NCBI RefSeq assembly: GCF_000953675.1
Contig: NZ_LN679998.1
Coordinates: forward strand, 2,091,963 to 2,155,962
Source of the DNA: Paraclostridium sordellii
GTDB taxonomy: Bacteria; Bacillota; Clostridia; Peptostreptococcales; Peptostreptococcaceae
DNA length: 64,000 nt
Direction of reading: 5' to 3'
Shown: piece by piece, positions 9,056-17,823 of the stretch
Layout: each line of letters starts with the position of its first letter
Numbering within the stretch: the first letter of the stretch is position 1
The notes under the pieces: generated by a model
The model's input: only the letters and a program-made list of their open reading frames with translations
The model's database searches: none
What the model was told of the DNA's origin: nothing
Program-made: the position numbers and the translations under genes

Positions 9056-11041
9056 TTAATTTACAAATGATTTTTCTCTATCTGGATTTTCTACATTACC
9101 TATTTTTCTTGCAAGTATCGAACCTGCTTCAACAGCATGATGCACTTGTCCTGGTTTATTGGCATCTCCTATAATGTGCACTTCAACGTCTTTTAGTTCT
9201 TCTGCTAAATTATTTACTGGTTTTGCACCACAACAGAAAATTATTTTACTAAATCCACTTAGAACTTCTTCTTTTCCATCTTTTTCAACTATAACGCCAG
9301 TACCACCTTCTGTAACTTCTAAAAGTTTTGTATTGGTACTCATTACAACGCCTTTTTCATTAAGCATTTTCATAAGAGGTACTTTATTATTTGGACATAG
9401 ACCTGGTGCAATTTCACCTAACATTTCAATAATATGAATTTGGACAGGTCCTACTGCATTGTGTAATATTGTTTCCGTAACTTCACATCCTACAAGACTC
9501 CCTCCAACTACAAGAACCTTTCCATGTATTGCATCTTTAACTCTTGCAGATAACACATCACTACCTGTTACAACGTCAACATTTTCTATTCCTTTTACTT
9601 TTGGTACAAACGGAGTTGAACCAGTTGAAATAATACATACATCTGCATTTAATTCTTTTATATATTTTGCTGTTGCTTCTGTGTTTAATTTCACTTCTAC
9701 ATTAGATTTTTCAACTTGAGTTTTTAAGTATTTAACCCATCTTGTTAAATCTTGTTTATACGGGGGAATAGCTGCAAGATTTATTTGCCCTCCAAGTCTG
9801 TCTGACTTTTCAACTAAAGTAACTTTGTGACCTCTTTTAGCTGCAATTCTTGCAGTTTCTAATCCAGCTGGCCCACCACCTACTATTACTACATTTTTCT
9901 TTATTTTCGCTTCTGTAATAGCCATCTCTTTTTCACGACCAAGTTCAGGGTTTATTGCACATTTTGCAACTGGATTGGATCTTTCTCTTGTTATACAAGG
10001 TCCCCCACAACTTGCACATGGCCTTATGTCTTCATACCTTCCTTCAAATCCTTTATTTACAAGTTGAGAATCAGCAAGTAAAGGTCTACCAAATACTACT
10101 CCATCTACAACATCTCTTTCAACTAAGCTTTCACCAAGTTTTATATCATTAATCTTCCCAACTACAAACACAGGTACCTTAGAAACTTTTTTAATAGCTT
10201 CAGCTTCTTTTATGTTTACTCCTGGTGATTCATAGTGGCAAGGAATTATTTTCCAACACAACTCATATTGAGTACCTCCAGAAATTTCAAAAGCATCTAC
10301 TCCAGCTTCTACAAATTTAGGTACTAAATACAACATATCATTTAATGTGTTTCCACCTAATACTCTTTCATCTCCTGAGATTCTCATCAGTATAGGAAAA
10401 TCATCTCCAGCTTTTTTCTTTATATTTTTAATTACATCAAAGGCAAATTTAGCTCTACCATCTAAATTACCTCCGTAGCAATCTGTTCTTTTATTTCTAA
10501 GTGGTGATAAAAAAGAACCAGCTAACATATATGCATGGGCACAGTGAAACTCTACTCCATCGCAACCTGCTTCTTTAGCTCTTCTTGCAGCATCACCATA
10601 TAGTTCAATTATAGCTTCAATCTCTTCTACTTTAAGTTCTCTAACTGATTTTCCTAAACCATTTATATAGTTTGAAGAAGCTACTGGTGTTTTACCAAAC
10701 ATCCATGATATAGATTCGGGTCCTGGATGTGTAATTTGAGGAAATAATTTTGAACCATTTGCATGAATTTCATCTACAAAGTCTTTAAATGTAGGAATAA
10801 ACTTATCTTCTCCTAAGCTAATTGTAAATCCTAAATATGGAACTGAACTATCTACTGTAACTGCATCTACAATAATAAGACCTACGCCACCCCTAGCTCT
10901 TTCAACCCAGAAGTCTTTAAGTCTAGAACTTACATTTCCATCTTTTTCTTCATAACCAAGGCTCATAGGTGCCATTAAAACTCTATTTTTTATTTCAACA
11001 TTGCCTATGTTAATTGGTGTATATAGTTTGAAATTATCCAT
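9056..11041 (-). CDS. BaiH-like NADH:flavin oxidoreductase (old yellow enzyme / dienoyl-CoA reductase family)
   Basis: A 661-residue FMN/4Fe-4S/FAD ene-reductase. The TIM barrel (residues 1-335) has KNRVLMAPMS, HPGPES and HCAHAYMLAGSFLSPLRNKR (His166, His169, Tyr171). A 4Fe-4S motif follows at Cys342, 345, 349 and 361, then a nucleotide-binding GGGPAG (388-393) with a second Rossmann motif further on. Shared stretches with BaiH, such as RISGDER, DMLYL and SGGTQYE, make it closer to BaiH than to generic FadH-type reductases. BaiH acts on 3-oxo-4,6-diene bile-acid intermediates. It leads the minus-strand operon with the BaiE-like gene; AGGGGAG precedes the ATG. Confidence 0.85.
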   Translation of the reverse strand: MDNFKLYTPINIGNVEIKNRVLMAPMSLGYEEKDGNVSSRLKDFWVERARGGVGLIIVDAVTVDSSVPYLGFTISLGEDKFIPTFKDFVDEIHANGSKLFPQITHPGPESISWMFGKTPVASSNYINGLGKSVRELKVEEIEAIIELYGDAARRAKEAGCDGVEFHCAHAYMLAGSFLSPLRNKRTDCYGGNLDGRAKFAFDVIKNIKKKAGDDFPILMRISGDERVLGGNTLNDMLYLVPKFVEAGVDAFEISGGTQYELCWKIIPCHYESPGVNIKEAEAIKKVSKVPVFVVGKINDIKLGESLVERDVVDGVVFGRPLLADSQLVNKGFEGRYEDIRPCASCGGPCITRERSNPVAKCAINPELGREKEMAITEAKIKKNVVIVGGGPAGLETARIAAKRGHKVTLVEKSDRLGGQINLAAIPPYKQDLTRWVKYLKTQVEKSNVEVKLNTEATAKYIKELNADVCIISTGSTPFVPKVKGIENVDVVTGSDVLSARVKDAIHGKVLVVGGSLVGCEVTETILHNAVGPVQIHIIEMLGEIAPGLCPNNKVPLMKMLNEKGVVMSTNTKLLEVTEGGTGVIVEKDGKEEVLSGFSKIIFCCGAKPVNNLAEELKDVEVHIIGDANKPGQVHHAVEAGSILARKIGNVENPDREKSFVN

Positions 11042-11067
11042 AATTACTTCTCCCCTAAATAAATTTT

Positions 11068-11195
11068 AATAGTTGTTTTGAATTTAATTAGGTGTAATTA
11101 TCTCGAATTTGGTTATTTTTAATTTTATTGTTTCGAATTAATTGAATTTAATATGATTGTATTTGAATTGATTAAAATGTAACTGTTTTGAATTT
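11068..11195. repeat. Cluster of GAATTT-type direct repeats in the baiH-like leader
   Basis: Six copies of GAATT(T/A/G), preceded by T or C, begin at 11080, 11105, 11135, 11144, 11165 and 11190. The first and last are preceded by AGTTGTTTT and AACTGTTTT. The 15-mer AATAGTTGTTTTGAA at 11068-11082 recurs exactly at 12349-12363 next to the SDR promoter. This suggests a regulatory sequence family; base composition could produce part of it. Confidence 0.45.
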
Positions 11196-11242
11196 TATTG
11201 AAAATAATAAGATTTTAAATGATTAAAATATATTTCAATTTT

Positions 11243-11271
11243 ATTCTATCAATACTTTCCATATATCGCAA
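11243..11271 (-). promoter_or_regulatory. Predicted promoter of the baiH-like/baiE-like operon
   Basis: On the minus strand TTGCGA (11271-11266), 17 nt and TAGAAT (11248-11243). The -35 lies inside the left arm of the inverted repeat 11257-11273, giving a leader of roughly 195 nt before the BaiH-like start. Confidence 0.55.
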
Positions 11272-11400
11272 CATTATTTTTTAATATTTTCATATGAAAA
11301 ATTATTAATATACTGTAAATTTGGTATTTGGATTACACTTTCAGTTTGTTTTTCAAATTATTTAACAGTTATTTATTTCTATGTGTTGCGCTATATGGAA
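11257..11400. promoter_or_regulatory. 17-bp inverted repeat covering both divergent -35 regions
   Basis: TTCCATATATCGCAACA at 11257-11273 and TGTTGCGCTATATGGAA at 11384-11400 are inverted copies matching at 16 of 17 positions, about 110 bp apart. Each contains the -35 of a divergent promoter, so one regulator could control both. The adjacent IclR-type protein is the obvious candidate; that link is inferred. Confidence 0.6.
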
Positions 11401-11414
11401 TATATTTTTATTAT
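11386..11414 (+). promoter_or_regulatory. Predicted promoter of the IclR-type regulator
   Basis: TTGCGC (11386-11391), 17 nt and TATTAT (11409-11414). It has the same TTGCG-TATATGGAA architecture as the opposing promoter and lies about 75 nt before the chosen TTG start. Confidence 0.5.
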
Positions 11415-11486
11415 TTTTTAAATCTTCATTAAATTATGCTATACTATAATAAAAAATTATATATTTTGAAAGGGGTTTGTATAATT

Positions 11487-12260
11487 TTGTCTTCTCTACA
11501 AAGTTTAGATAGGGCTTTAGATATGTTAAATCTTATTAATTCCAACGGTGGCAAAATGTCCGTTTCTTCTATTGCTGAAGTTATGAACTTACATAGAAGT
11601 ACTGTTCATAGAACTTTAACAACAATGTATCAAAAAGATTTTTTATCAAAAGACCCTAAAACAGGTCTTTATACTATAGGTAATAAAGCACTTGTTCTTG
11701 GATTTTCAGCTGCTAATAACCTACCAATAGCTACTACTTCAAGACCATATATGGCATTTTTAGCAGAAAAGTACAATAGTTCAGTTTCTTTATCTGTAAT
11801 TGAAGGTTCAAATGTTTTTGTGATAGGGAACTATTCTGGTTACTACACTACAACTTTTTATTCACTACATAATGATCCTCTAAATTGTGAGGCTTATCGT
11901 CCTGCAGTGGCTCATTGTATGTTAGCTTATAACTGTCAATTAGAATCTTCTAATAAAGCCATACAAGTTTACCTTTCAAAAGTATCTACTAGTAGATTTA
12001 AGGATAACTTTTTTACAAATATTGATGATTTAGTTAATTACTTAAAAAAGGTAAAAAATGATGGGTATGCTTATGAATCTGGGGAGTATCACTTTGATGA
12101 AGTTTGTTACTGTGCACCTATTTTAAATAACGGAAAAGCTATAGCAACACTTAGCATATATGGACACAAATCTTACTTAAATAAATTTCATAAACAAGAT
12201 ATTATTGAAGATTTATTAGATATTTCAAAAACAATATCTGATTTAATTTCTAATCACTAA
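11487..12260 (+). CDS. IclR family transcriptional regulator
   Basis: A 257-residue IclR-type regulator. The N-terminal winged HTH reads LQSLDRALDMLNLI, then VSSIAEVMNLHRSTVHRTLTTM, and the C-terminal effector domain (about residues 80-250) includes ATTSRPYMAFLAEKY and GYAYESGEYHFDEVCYCAPIL. I choose the TTG at 11487 behind AAAGGGG because it gives the normal family length; an upstream ATG at 11436 adds 17 residues without a ribosome binding site. It lies between the two halves of the bai-like cluster, so it probably senses the substrate. A terminator follows before the SDR gene, so it is transcribed separately. Confidence 0.88.
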   Translation: MSSLQSLDRALDMLNLINSNGGKMSVSSIAEVMNLHRSTVHRTLTTMYQKDFLSKDPKTGLYTIGNKALVLGFSAANNLPIATTSRPYMAFLAEKYNSSVSLSVIEGSNVFVIGNYSGYYTTTFYSLHNDPLNCEAYRPAVAHCMLAYNCQLESSNKAIQVYLSKVSTSRFKDNFFTNIDDLVNYLKKVKNDGYAYESGEYHFDEVCYCAPILNNGKAIATLSIYGHKSYLNKFHKQDIIEDLLDISKTISDLISNH

Positions 12261-12262
12261 AG

Positions 12263-12293
12263 AAGTTGCAAATATTAAATTTTGCAGCTTTTT
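12263..12293 (+). terminator. Terminator after the IclR-type gene
   Basis: AAGTTGCAAA pairs with TTTGCAGCTT, with one G-T pair, followed by a T-rich run. It separates the regulator from the SDR promoter. Confidence 0.7.
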
Positions 12294-12313
12294 TAATTTT
12301 CTATAAAAATTTA

Positions 12314-12342
12314 TTGACAATTTAAATTACATATCTTACGAT
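12314..12342 (+). promoter_or_regulatory. Predicted promoter of the SDR/BaiCD-like operon
   Basis: TTGACA (12314-12319), 17 nt and TACGAT (12337-12342). The repeated 15-mer AATAGTTGTTTTGAA at 12349-12363 falls at the expected transcription start, a typical operator position. Confidence 0.55.
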
Positions 12343-12535
12343 TATCTCAATAGTTGTTTTGAAAAGTTTAATCATTTCTAATAATCTAATTATTTTGAAT
12401 ACTCAATTCTATTAATTGAATAAAAATTTATTTATCACTTTAAATTTTTAGTTTTATTTTATCTTATCTAGTTCATAAATCCATGTAATTGTTTTGTAAT
12501 TACCATATAAAATAAACTTGAAAGGAATTAATTTT

Positions 12536-13282
12536 ATGAAACTAAAAAATAAAGTTGCAATCGTTACTGGTGGATCACGTGGTATTGGTTTTGCTATAGT
12601 TGATAGATATATCAAAGAAGGTGCTAAAGTCGCAATATGTGGAAGTAAAGCTGAAACTGCAAATAAAGCACTAAATCTTATCCAAGAAAAATATCCTAAT
12701 TCCGAAGTTATGGCAGTTCACGCAAACATGTCAAGTAGTGATGAAATCAACGAAATGTTCAAACAAGTAGTTGATAAATGGGGCTATGTTGACATACTAG
12801 TCAATAATGCTGGGATTACAGCTACAAAAGATGTTGACTTAATGACAGATGAAGAATTTGAAAAAGTTATGGACATAAATGTTACAGGAGTATTCCGTTG
12901 TACAAGAGCTGCTGTTAAAATCATGAAAGACCATGGGGGTAATATAATTAATACAAGTTCTTTGGTAAGTGTAAATGGTGCTGGTAGACAATGTGCTTAT
13001 ACTGCTTCTAAATTTGCTGTAAATGGTCTTACAAGATCATTTGCTAGAGAACTTGGTAAGTACAATATAAGAGTTAATGCCGTTGCTCCTGGTTCTGTTG
13101 CTACTGAAATGGTAAAAGAATTTGTTACAGACCAAATGGTTGAATATATGAAGCAAATGACTCCACTTGGAAAAATGGCTGAGCCTTATGAAATGGCTGG
13201 AGCTTATGTATATCTTGCCTCAGAAGATTCTTCATATACAACTGGTGCAACATTAAATATTGATGGTGGAATTGTAATGTAA
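12536..13282 (+). CDS. BaiA-like short-chain dehydrogenase/reductase
   Basis: A 248-residue SDR. The nucleotide motif TGGSRGIG is at residues 11-18, NNAG at 90-93, with catalytic Asn114, Ser142, Tyr155 and Lys159. It resembles BaiA (3-alpha-hydroxysteroid dehydrogenase) in RGIGFA, the EKYPNSEVMA stretch and MDINVTGVF. It lacks an acidic residue after the second strand (CGSKAE), which hints at NADP(H). FabG-like reductases look similar, so the steroid call rests on the neighbourhood. ATG 12536 follows GAAAGGAATT; an upstream TTG at 12518 is in frame but unlikely. It is first of two genes, with the BaiCD-like enzyme 58 nt downstream. Confidence 0.82.
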   Translation: MKLKNKVAIVTGGSRGIGFAIVDRYIKEGAKVAICGSKAETANKALNLIQEKYPNSEVMAVHANMSSSDEINEMFKQVVDKWGYVDILVNNAGITATKDVDLMTDEEFEKVMDINVTGVFRCTRAAVKIMKDHGGNIINTSSLVSVNGAGRQCAYTASKFAVNGLTRSFARELGKYNIRVNAVAPGSVATEMVKEFVTDQMVEYMKQMTPLGKMAEPYEMAGAYVYLASEDSSYTTGATLNIDGGIVM

Positions 13283-13340
13283 TTTTTAAATATAAAATAT
13301 AACTAAGTAATAAATTTTAATAGTGAAAGGTGATATGATT

Positions 13341-15269
13341 ATGAGCTATAATTCTTTATTTTCTCCATTTAAAATAAAAGATTTAGAAATAAAAAATCGT
13401 GTAATACTACCTGCAATGATGACAAAAATGGCTTCTCCTACTGGGCTCGTTACACAAAATTTAATTGATTATCACGTAGCAATTGCAAAAGGTGGTTGTG
13501 GACTTAACTTTACTGAAGTTTGTGCTATACACAAAAGTACTCATGGTAATGGTTATTTAGCACTTTATAACGATGAACATTTTAAAGGTATGAAAAACCT
13601 TATAGATAACGTACATAATGTTGGTGGTAAAATAGGTGTTCAAATTTGGCATGGTGGTCAAGTTGCAATAGCCCTACTTCCAAAGGATAGAACTCCTATG
13701 GTTACAGAAGGTATGACTCATGAAGATATAAAAGAAATAGTTAATTGTTATGGAAAATCAACTAAAATGGCGGTAGCAGCTGGTTGTGATGCTATAGAAT
13801 TCCATGCTGCCCATACTTATCTTCCTCATACATTCTTAAGTGCTGCATTTAATAAACGTGATGATGAATATAGTGGTTCTTTAGAAAATAGAGCAAGATT
13901 TTCACTTGAAGTTATTCGTAGCATGCGTGCTAATATGCCAGAAACTATGCCTTTATTTATGCGTGTAGATGCCCTAGATGATTATGTTCAAAATGGACTT
14001 ACTATAGAAGATGTAATTGAGTTTTTAAAGATGGCTAAAGCTGAAGGTGTTGATATAATTGACATTTCAAGAGGTAATAACAAGTCTGCAGCTTTAAAAT
14101 ATGAAGTCCCTTCAATTGATACTCCTCGTGGGTATAACATCGAAAATGTAAAAAAGATACGTGATGCTATTAAAATGCCTGTTGTTGGAGTTGGTAGAAT
14201 CAATCATCCAGAAATAGCAAATAAATTTATAGAAGAAGAAAAATGCGATTTAGTTGCCATAGGTCGTGGTCAAATTACAGACCATGAATTCTGTAATAAA
14301 GCAAAAGATGGTAAAGCTGATAGTATACGTTTATGTGTTGGTTGCTTAAAGGGTTGCTTTGACTCTATAATGAATCCAAATATTCCTACAATTACTTGTA
14401 TGAGAAATCCTATGGTTGGTAAAGAAGGTCAACCTATTACTAAAACAACTAATCCTAAAACCGTTTTAATAGCTGGTGGTGGTATGGGTGGTATGATGAC
14501 TGCTAATATGCTAAAGGTTAGAGGTCATAATCCAATTTTATGTGAAGCTAGCAATAAATTAGGTGGTCAATTTAACTTAGCTGGATCTGCTCCATATAAA
14601 GGTGAGATGCTTGACGCTGTTGATTGGGAAACTAAAGAAGCTACTCGTTTATGTGTTGATGTTAGATTAAACACTGTTGTAACTCCTGAATTAGTATCTA
14701 AAATTAATCCTGATGAAGTAATAATAGCCACTGGTGCTGTTGCTTCAAAACCTAAAATAAAAGGTATAGAAAGTAAAAACGTATTTACTTATGAAGAAGT
14801 TTTATCTGGTAATGTTGAACTTTCTGGTAATGTGGTTATACTTGGAGGAAAAATGGTAGGCTTAGAAACTGCTCAATACTTAACTAATAAAGGCATAAAA
14901 TGTACTATTATTGATGAAGCCGAAAGATTGGGTGGAGATTTAGGCTGGATTAGAAGTATGAATATACTTGAAAACATGTATGTAATAGGTGTTAATCAAG
15001 TTACTAGTGCTAAGATTATGGAAATAAAAGAAAATGAAGTTGTATATATTAAAGATGAAACTGAAAATAGTGTTAATTGCGATGCTGTAGTAATTGCTCT
15101 TGGTGCAACTTCCGTAGCTTTAGAAGATGTTCAATTAAAATGTAGAGATTTAGAAATACCTTTCCATATCATTGGAGATGCAAAAAGTCCTCGTGTAGCT
15201 TTAAATACTACTCTTGAAGGTATTGAAATTTCACTTAATTTAGATAGTGAAAATGCACTTAATGTATAA
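13341..15269 (+). CDS. BaiCD-like NADH:flavin oxidoreductase (3-oxo-delta4 steroid reductase type)
   Basis: A 642-residue FMN/4Fe-4S/FAD enzyme closely following BaiCD, which acts on 3-oxo-delta4-cholenoyl intermediates. The N-terminus MSYNSLFSPFKIKDLEIKNR matches BaiCD almost position by position. The barrel motifs are QIWHGG and FHAAHTYLPHTFLS (His155, His158, Tyr160). The iron-sulfur cysteines are 332, 335, 339 and 353, and GGGMGG (379-384) starts the Rossmann domain. I take the ATG at 13341 by analogy with BaiCD; ATG 13335 and GTG 13323 are in frame, and AAAGGTG lies at 13326-13332. It is second in the plus-strand operon. Other 3-oxo-delta4 steroids are possible substrates. Confidence 0.85.
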   Translation: MSYNSLFSPFKIKDLEIKNRVILPAMMTKMASPTGLVTQNLIDYHVAIAKGGCGLNFTEVCAIHKSTHGNGYLALYNDEHFKGMKNLIDNVHNVGGKIGVQIWHGGQVAIALLPKDRTPMVTEGMTHEDIKEIVNCYGKSTKMAVAAGCDAIEFHAAHTYLPHTFLSAAFNKRDDEYSGSLENRARFSLEVIRSMRANMPETMPLFMRVDALDDYVQNGLTIEDVIEFLKMAKAEGVDIIDISRGNNKSAALKYEVPSIDTPRGYNIENVKKIRDAIKMPVVGVGRINHPEIANKFIEEEKCDLVAIGRGQITDHEFCNKAKDGKADSIRLCVGCLKGCFDSIMNPNIPTITCMRNPMVGKEGQPITKTTNPKTVLIAGGGMGGMMTANMLKVRGHNPILCEASNKLGGQFNLAGSAPYKGEMLDAVDWETKEATRLCVDVRLNTVVTPELVSKINPDEVIIATGAVASKPKIKGIESKNVFTYEEVLSGNVELSGNVVILGGKMVGLETAQYLTNKGIKCTIIDEAERLGGDLGWIRSMNILENMYVIGVNQVTSAKIMEIKENEVVYIKDETENSVNCDAVVIALGATSVALEDVQLKCRDLEIPFHIIGDAKSPRVALNTTLEGIEISLNLDSENALNV

Positions 15270-15289
15270 TTAATTTTTAACTTTACTTT

Positions 15290-15340
15290 AAAAAGGATGC
15301 AACTAAATTTATAATATAATTTATTTGCATCCTTTTTAAG
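15290..15340 (+). terminator. Terminator of the BaiCD-like operon
   Basis: AAAAAGGATGCAA and TTGCATCCTTTTT pair around an AT-rich loop. It begins about 20 nt after the stop. Confidence 0.8.
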
Positions 15341-15556
15341 ATATTTTTATAATCAGTATATAATTTTTATTAAAACCTTAAAAATTATTCTAAATATTTT
15401 CTCCATATACTTCTCAAATCTCTAATTTAAATATTATAGATTTTTAATAAAACTATATATAGTTTTATTAAATTCAAATATTTATTTAAATTACTAAAAA
15501 TATAAAACTCTCTCCTTATATGAACTATTCATTATCGACGTAATTTTTGATTTACA

Positions 15557-16285
15557 TTATCTATAATAAGTACTTAATAAATAATTACATCTTTCTATTG
15601 TCATCATAGTTTTTATCTTCATATCCTCAGTTTTTTCTTTTTCTTGTACCCAGTTTCTTTGTGATTCTCTCAATGCCTCAAATTGTCCTGGAGATAATGA
15701 GATTTTTAAATCTTTCCACATTTGATTTAGTATAGTATCAGCAATACTATAACTTTCCTCTATTGTCCCAACACACTGAGCATCATAAATCATAGATTGA
15801 TAATAAGACTTGTTTAATGTTTCACCTTTTCTTAATTTTTTATTTTGAATTAAATTGCTATGGATATCATAGCATGTATCCGATTCTTTAATAATGTTAT
15901 AGTTTTTATCGAAATTATATAAATTTATTTTTAGTATTTCATCTTTTGAAATTTGTTTACCTGGCTTGATTGACTGGCTTGCAACTAAACCTTTCAATTG
16001 ATATTTCGATGTCGATACATTTTCCCCTAATTCATATTTTATATCATTATTTTTAGCAAATTCATTTACATCTGATTGGTAGAATCCTTTAAAATCAGGA
16101 ATTTTAATATGTTCATAATCATCACTTTTTATATTTTCTTTAGATCTATTTTCAATCTTCGATTTTATATTTTTTTCATCGGTTTTAATGACTTTAGTAT
16201 TACTAAATTTGCCTAATATTAAACCTAATATGAATACTATACTTATAATTCCAACTATAGCGCTTATAATTAATACTCTCCTCAT
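15557..16285 (-). CDS. Membrane-anchored PASTA plus LprI-like domain protein
   Basis: A 242-residue protein with an N-terminal membrane segment (residues 4-25), a charged linker, a PASTA-type domain (about 62-128: IPDFKGFYQSDVNEFAKN, then GLVASQSIKPGKQISKDEIL) and a C-terminal LprI/DUF1311-like domain with two cysteines (YDAQCVGTIEESYSIADTILNQ, then SQRNWVQEKE and ERCNYLL). PASTA modules bind peptidoglycan; LprI-like modules are linked to lysozyme inhibition. It is likely displayed on the outer face of the membrane. A paralogue with the same first two parts lies 397 nt upstream. GAAAGGTA precedes the ATG. The role is inferred. Confidence 0.72.
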   Translation of the reverse strand: MRRVLIISAIVGIISIVFILGLILGKFSNTKVIKTDEKNIKSKIENRSKENIKSDDYEHIKIPDFKGFYQSDVNEFAKNNDIKYELGENVSTSKYQLKGLVASQSIKPGKQISKDEILKINLYNFDKNYNIIKESDTCYDIHSNLIQNKKLRKGETLNKSYYQSMIYDAQCVGTIEESYSIADTILNQMWKDLKISLSPGQFEALRESQRNWVQEKEKTEDMKIKTMMTIERCNYLLSTYYR

Positions 16286-16682
16286 ATAAATACCTTTCTA
16301 TATCTTAGTTTATATATATTCAAACCTTAATAAAGTATTTTTGACTATATAAGCTTTTATAACTGTTTAGATTATTGTCACGTATATATTATTTAGCCAT
16401 AGAATTTAAATAAAATTTAAGGCTACTATCTAATACTATTTTTATAACAGTCTACATACAGAGATTTAAGTATATATAAATGCTTCTTTATTTAAGCTAA
16501 TATATATTATACTAAAATTAAATCTTTTTAGATATAACTATAGATTTTATTTTTTATTCGTACTATATTTTTAACAATATTATATATATATACCCAATTT
16601 TTTTTAAAATAATAAAATATAATATTATCAACACTATATTTTAATTATTTTTTTATAAAATCTCCATTATAAAATTAATTTT
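16286..16682. other. 397-nt gene-free region between PASTA paralogues
   Basis: Extremely AT-rich sequence with no open frame worth reporting. It must hold the promoter of the 15557-16285 gene, but I could not choose among the many TATA-like hexamers. I see no leftover LprI-like coding sequence after the shorter paralogue. Confidence 0.55.
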
Positions 16683-17153
16683 TTAATTATTAGAGTTATA
16701 ATTTGTATCGAATACATATATACTTATTTTTAAAATTTCATTTTTTGTCATACTCTTACCTGGCTCAACTGATTGTTTAGCAACTGTTCCTTTTAAATTA
16801 TAATCTGATGTTATAATTGCTGGCCCTAGCTCGTATTTCACTCCATGTTCTTGTGCAAATTCATATACTTCTGTTTGCTTATGACCTTTAAAATCTGGTA
16901 CTTTTCCATTTATATACTCTATTTCATTATTGCTTTTTTCTTTAACTACCACTTTCTCTACCTTAGCTTTATTTTCTTCTTTCTTAACTTCTTTAGGTTT
17001 ATGTTTTTTTTCTTTTTTGTCAAAGTGAAATGCTATTTTTGGCAGTTCAATTTCAAATAAGTTATAATTGTTTAGTTTCATAACTACAAATCCCATTGTA
17101 AACACTATACTTATAAATACTACTGCAATACTTGTAATTAATAATTTCTTCAT
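16683..17153 (-). CDS. Membrane-anchored PASTA domain protein
   Basis: A 156-residue paralogue of the neighbouring 15557-16285 product. It has a membrane segment (residues 4-26), a lysine/glutamate-rich linker (about 48-80) and one PASTA-type domain (VPDFKGHKQTEVYEFAQE, then GTVAKQSVEPGKSMTKNEIL). It ends where the paralogue continues into its LprI-like domain. Probably a cell-wall-facing protein; binding of peptidoglycan or muropeptides is inferred from the domain. GAGAGGCA precedes the ATG. Tandem duplication followed by loss or gain of a domain explains the pair. Confidence 0.7.
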   Translation of the reverse strand: MKKLLITSIAVVFISIVFTMGFVVMKLNNYNLFEIELPKIAFHFDKKEKKHKPKEVKKEENKAKVEKVVVKEKSNNEIEYINGKVPDFKGHKQTEVYEFAQEHGVKYELGPAIITSDYNLKGTVAKQSVEPGKSMTKNEILKISIYVFDTNYNSNN

Positions 17154-17472
17154 GTCTTTGCCTCTCTATATATCTTTGATTCATATTTAAAATCCTATTT
17201 AAATTATATTAATTTATAGAATTTTACTGTTTTTTAATAGCATAATTGAATATACTCCCTACTCAATGTTATCGTTACCTTTTATATAAAACTTTAGTTA
17301 TATTTTGATTAGATTTAATTGTTTTAATATATTTACAGCTACTAGAGATTTTATATCCTATTTTAAAAGTTAATTTCATAAAAATTTTTAAGTTTCTAAC
17401 TACTACTCTAAATGTTGTCTTTACTTTTATAAAATTGTATAATTTATCTACAACTATGAAGGAGATGATTTT
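17154..17472. other. 319-nt divergent intergenic region
   Basis: It lies between the start of the short PASTA gene and the start of the small membrane protein and should hold both promoters. No RNA structure or repeat stands out. Confidence 0.5.
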
Positions 17473-17736
17473 TTGAAAGATAATTATTATAAATCAAAAT
17501 ATCTAAATTATCAATTTATATCTGGAGTGGCATCTTTTCTTGGCATAATATTTTTATTGATAAACTTATTCGGTGGGAGTAATTACTTTGGAGCTTTAGG
17601 TTTCCTTATAATTGGATGTACTAATTTATATGTAGTAATTCAAAATTCTAAAAACAATACAAAAAAAGCTTCTGATTCTTTATATTTATTAATTTCTGTA
17701 ATAGGATTTATTGTTTGTTTATTTAATATAGCTTAG
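17473..17736 (+). CDS. Small integral membrane protein
   Basis: An 87-residue protein with three hydrophobic segments (about residues 16-32, 37-54 and 68-85) separated by short polar stretches, the last linker being lysine/asparagine-rich. The start is a TTG at 17473 behind AAGGAGATGATT. It is monocistronic with a 19-bp terminator. I do not recognise a family; similar three-segment proteins are common and uncharacterised in clostridia. Confidence 0.6.
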   Translation: MKDNYYKSKYLNYQFISGVASFLGIIFLLINLFGGSNYFGALGFLIIGCTNLYVVIQNSKNNTKKASDSLYLLISVIGFIVCLFNIA

Positions 17737-17780
17737 TAATAAAATAGATTTATTAAATTTTTATATAAGTATGTTTTTAA

Positions 17781-17820
17781 ATAAAGAATCTCCTGTATTG
17801 AAATACAGGAGATTCTTTAT
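17781..17820. terminator. Bidirectional terminator, 19-bp perfect stem
   Basis: ATAAAGAATCTCCTGTATT and its exact complement flank a 2-nt loop. It serves both the small membrane protein gene and the convergent TrmB-type gene. Confidence 0.9.
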
Positions 17821-17823
17821 TAA

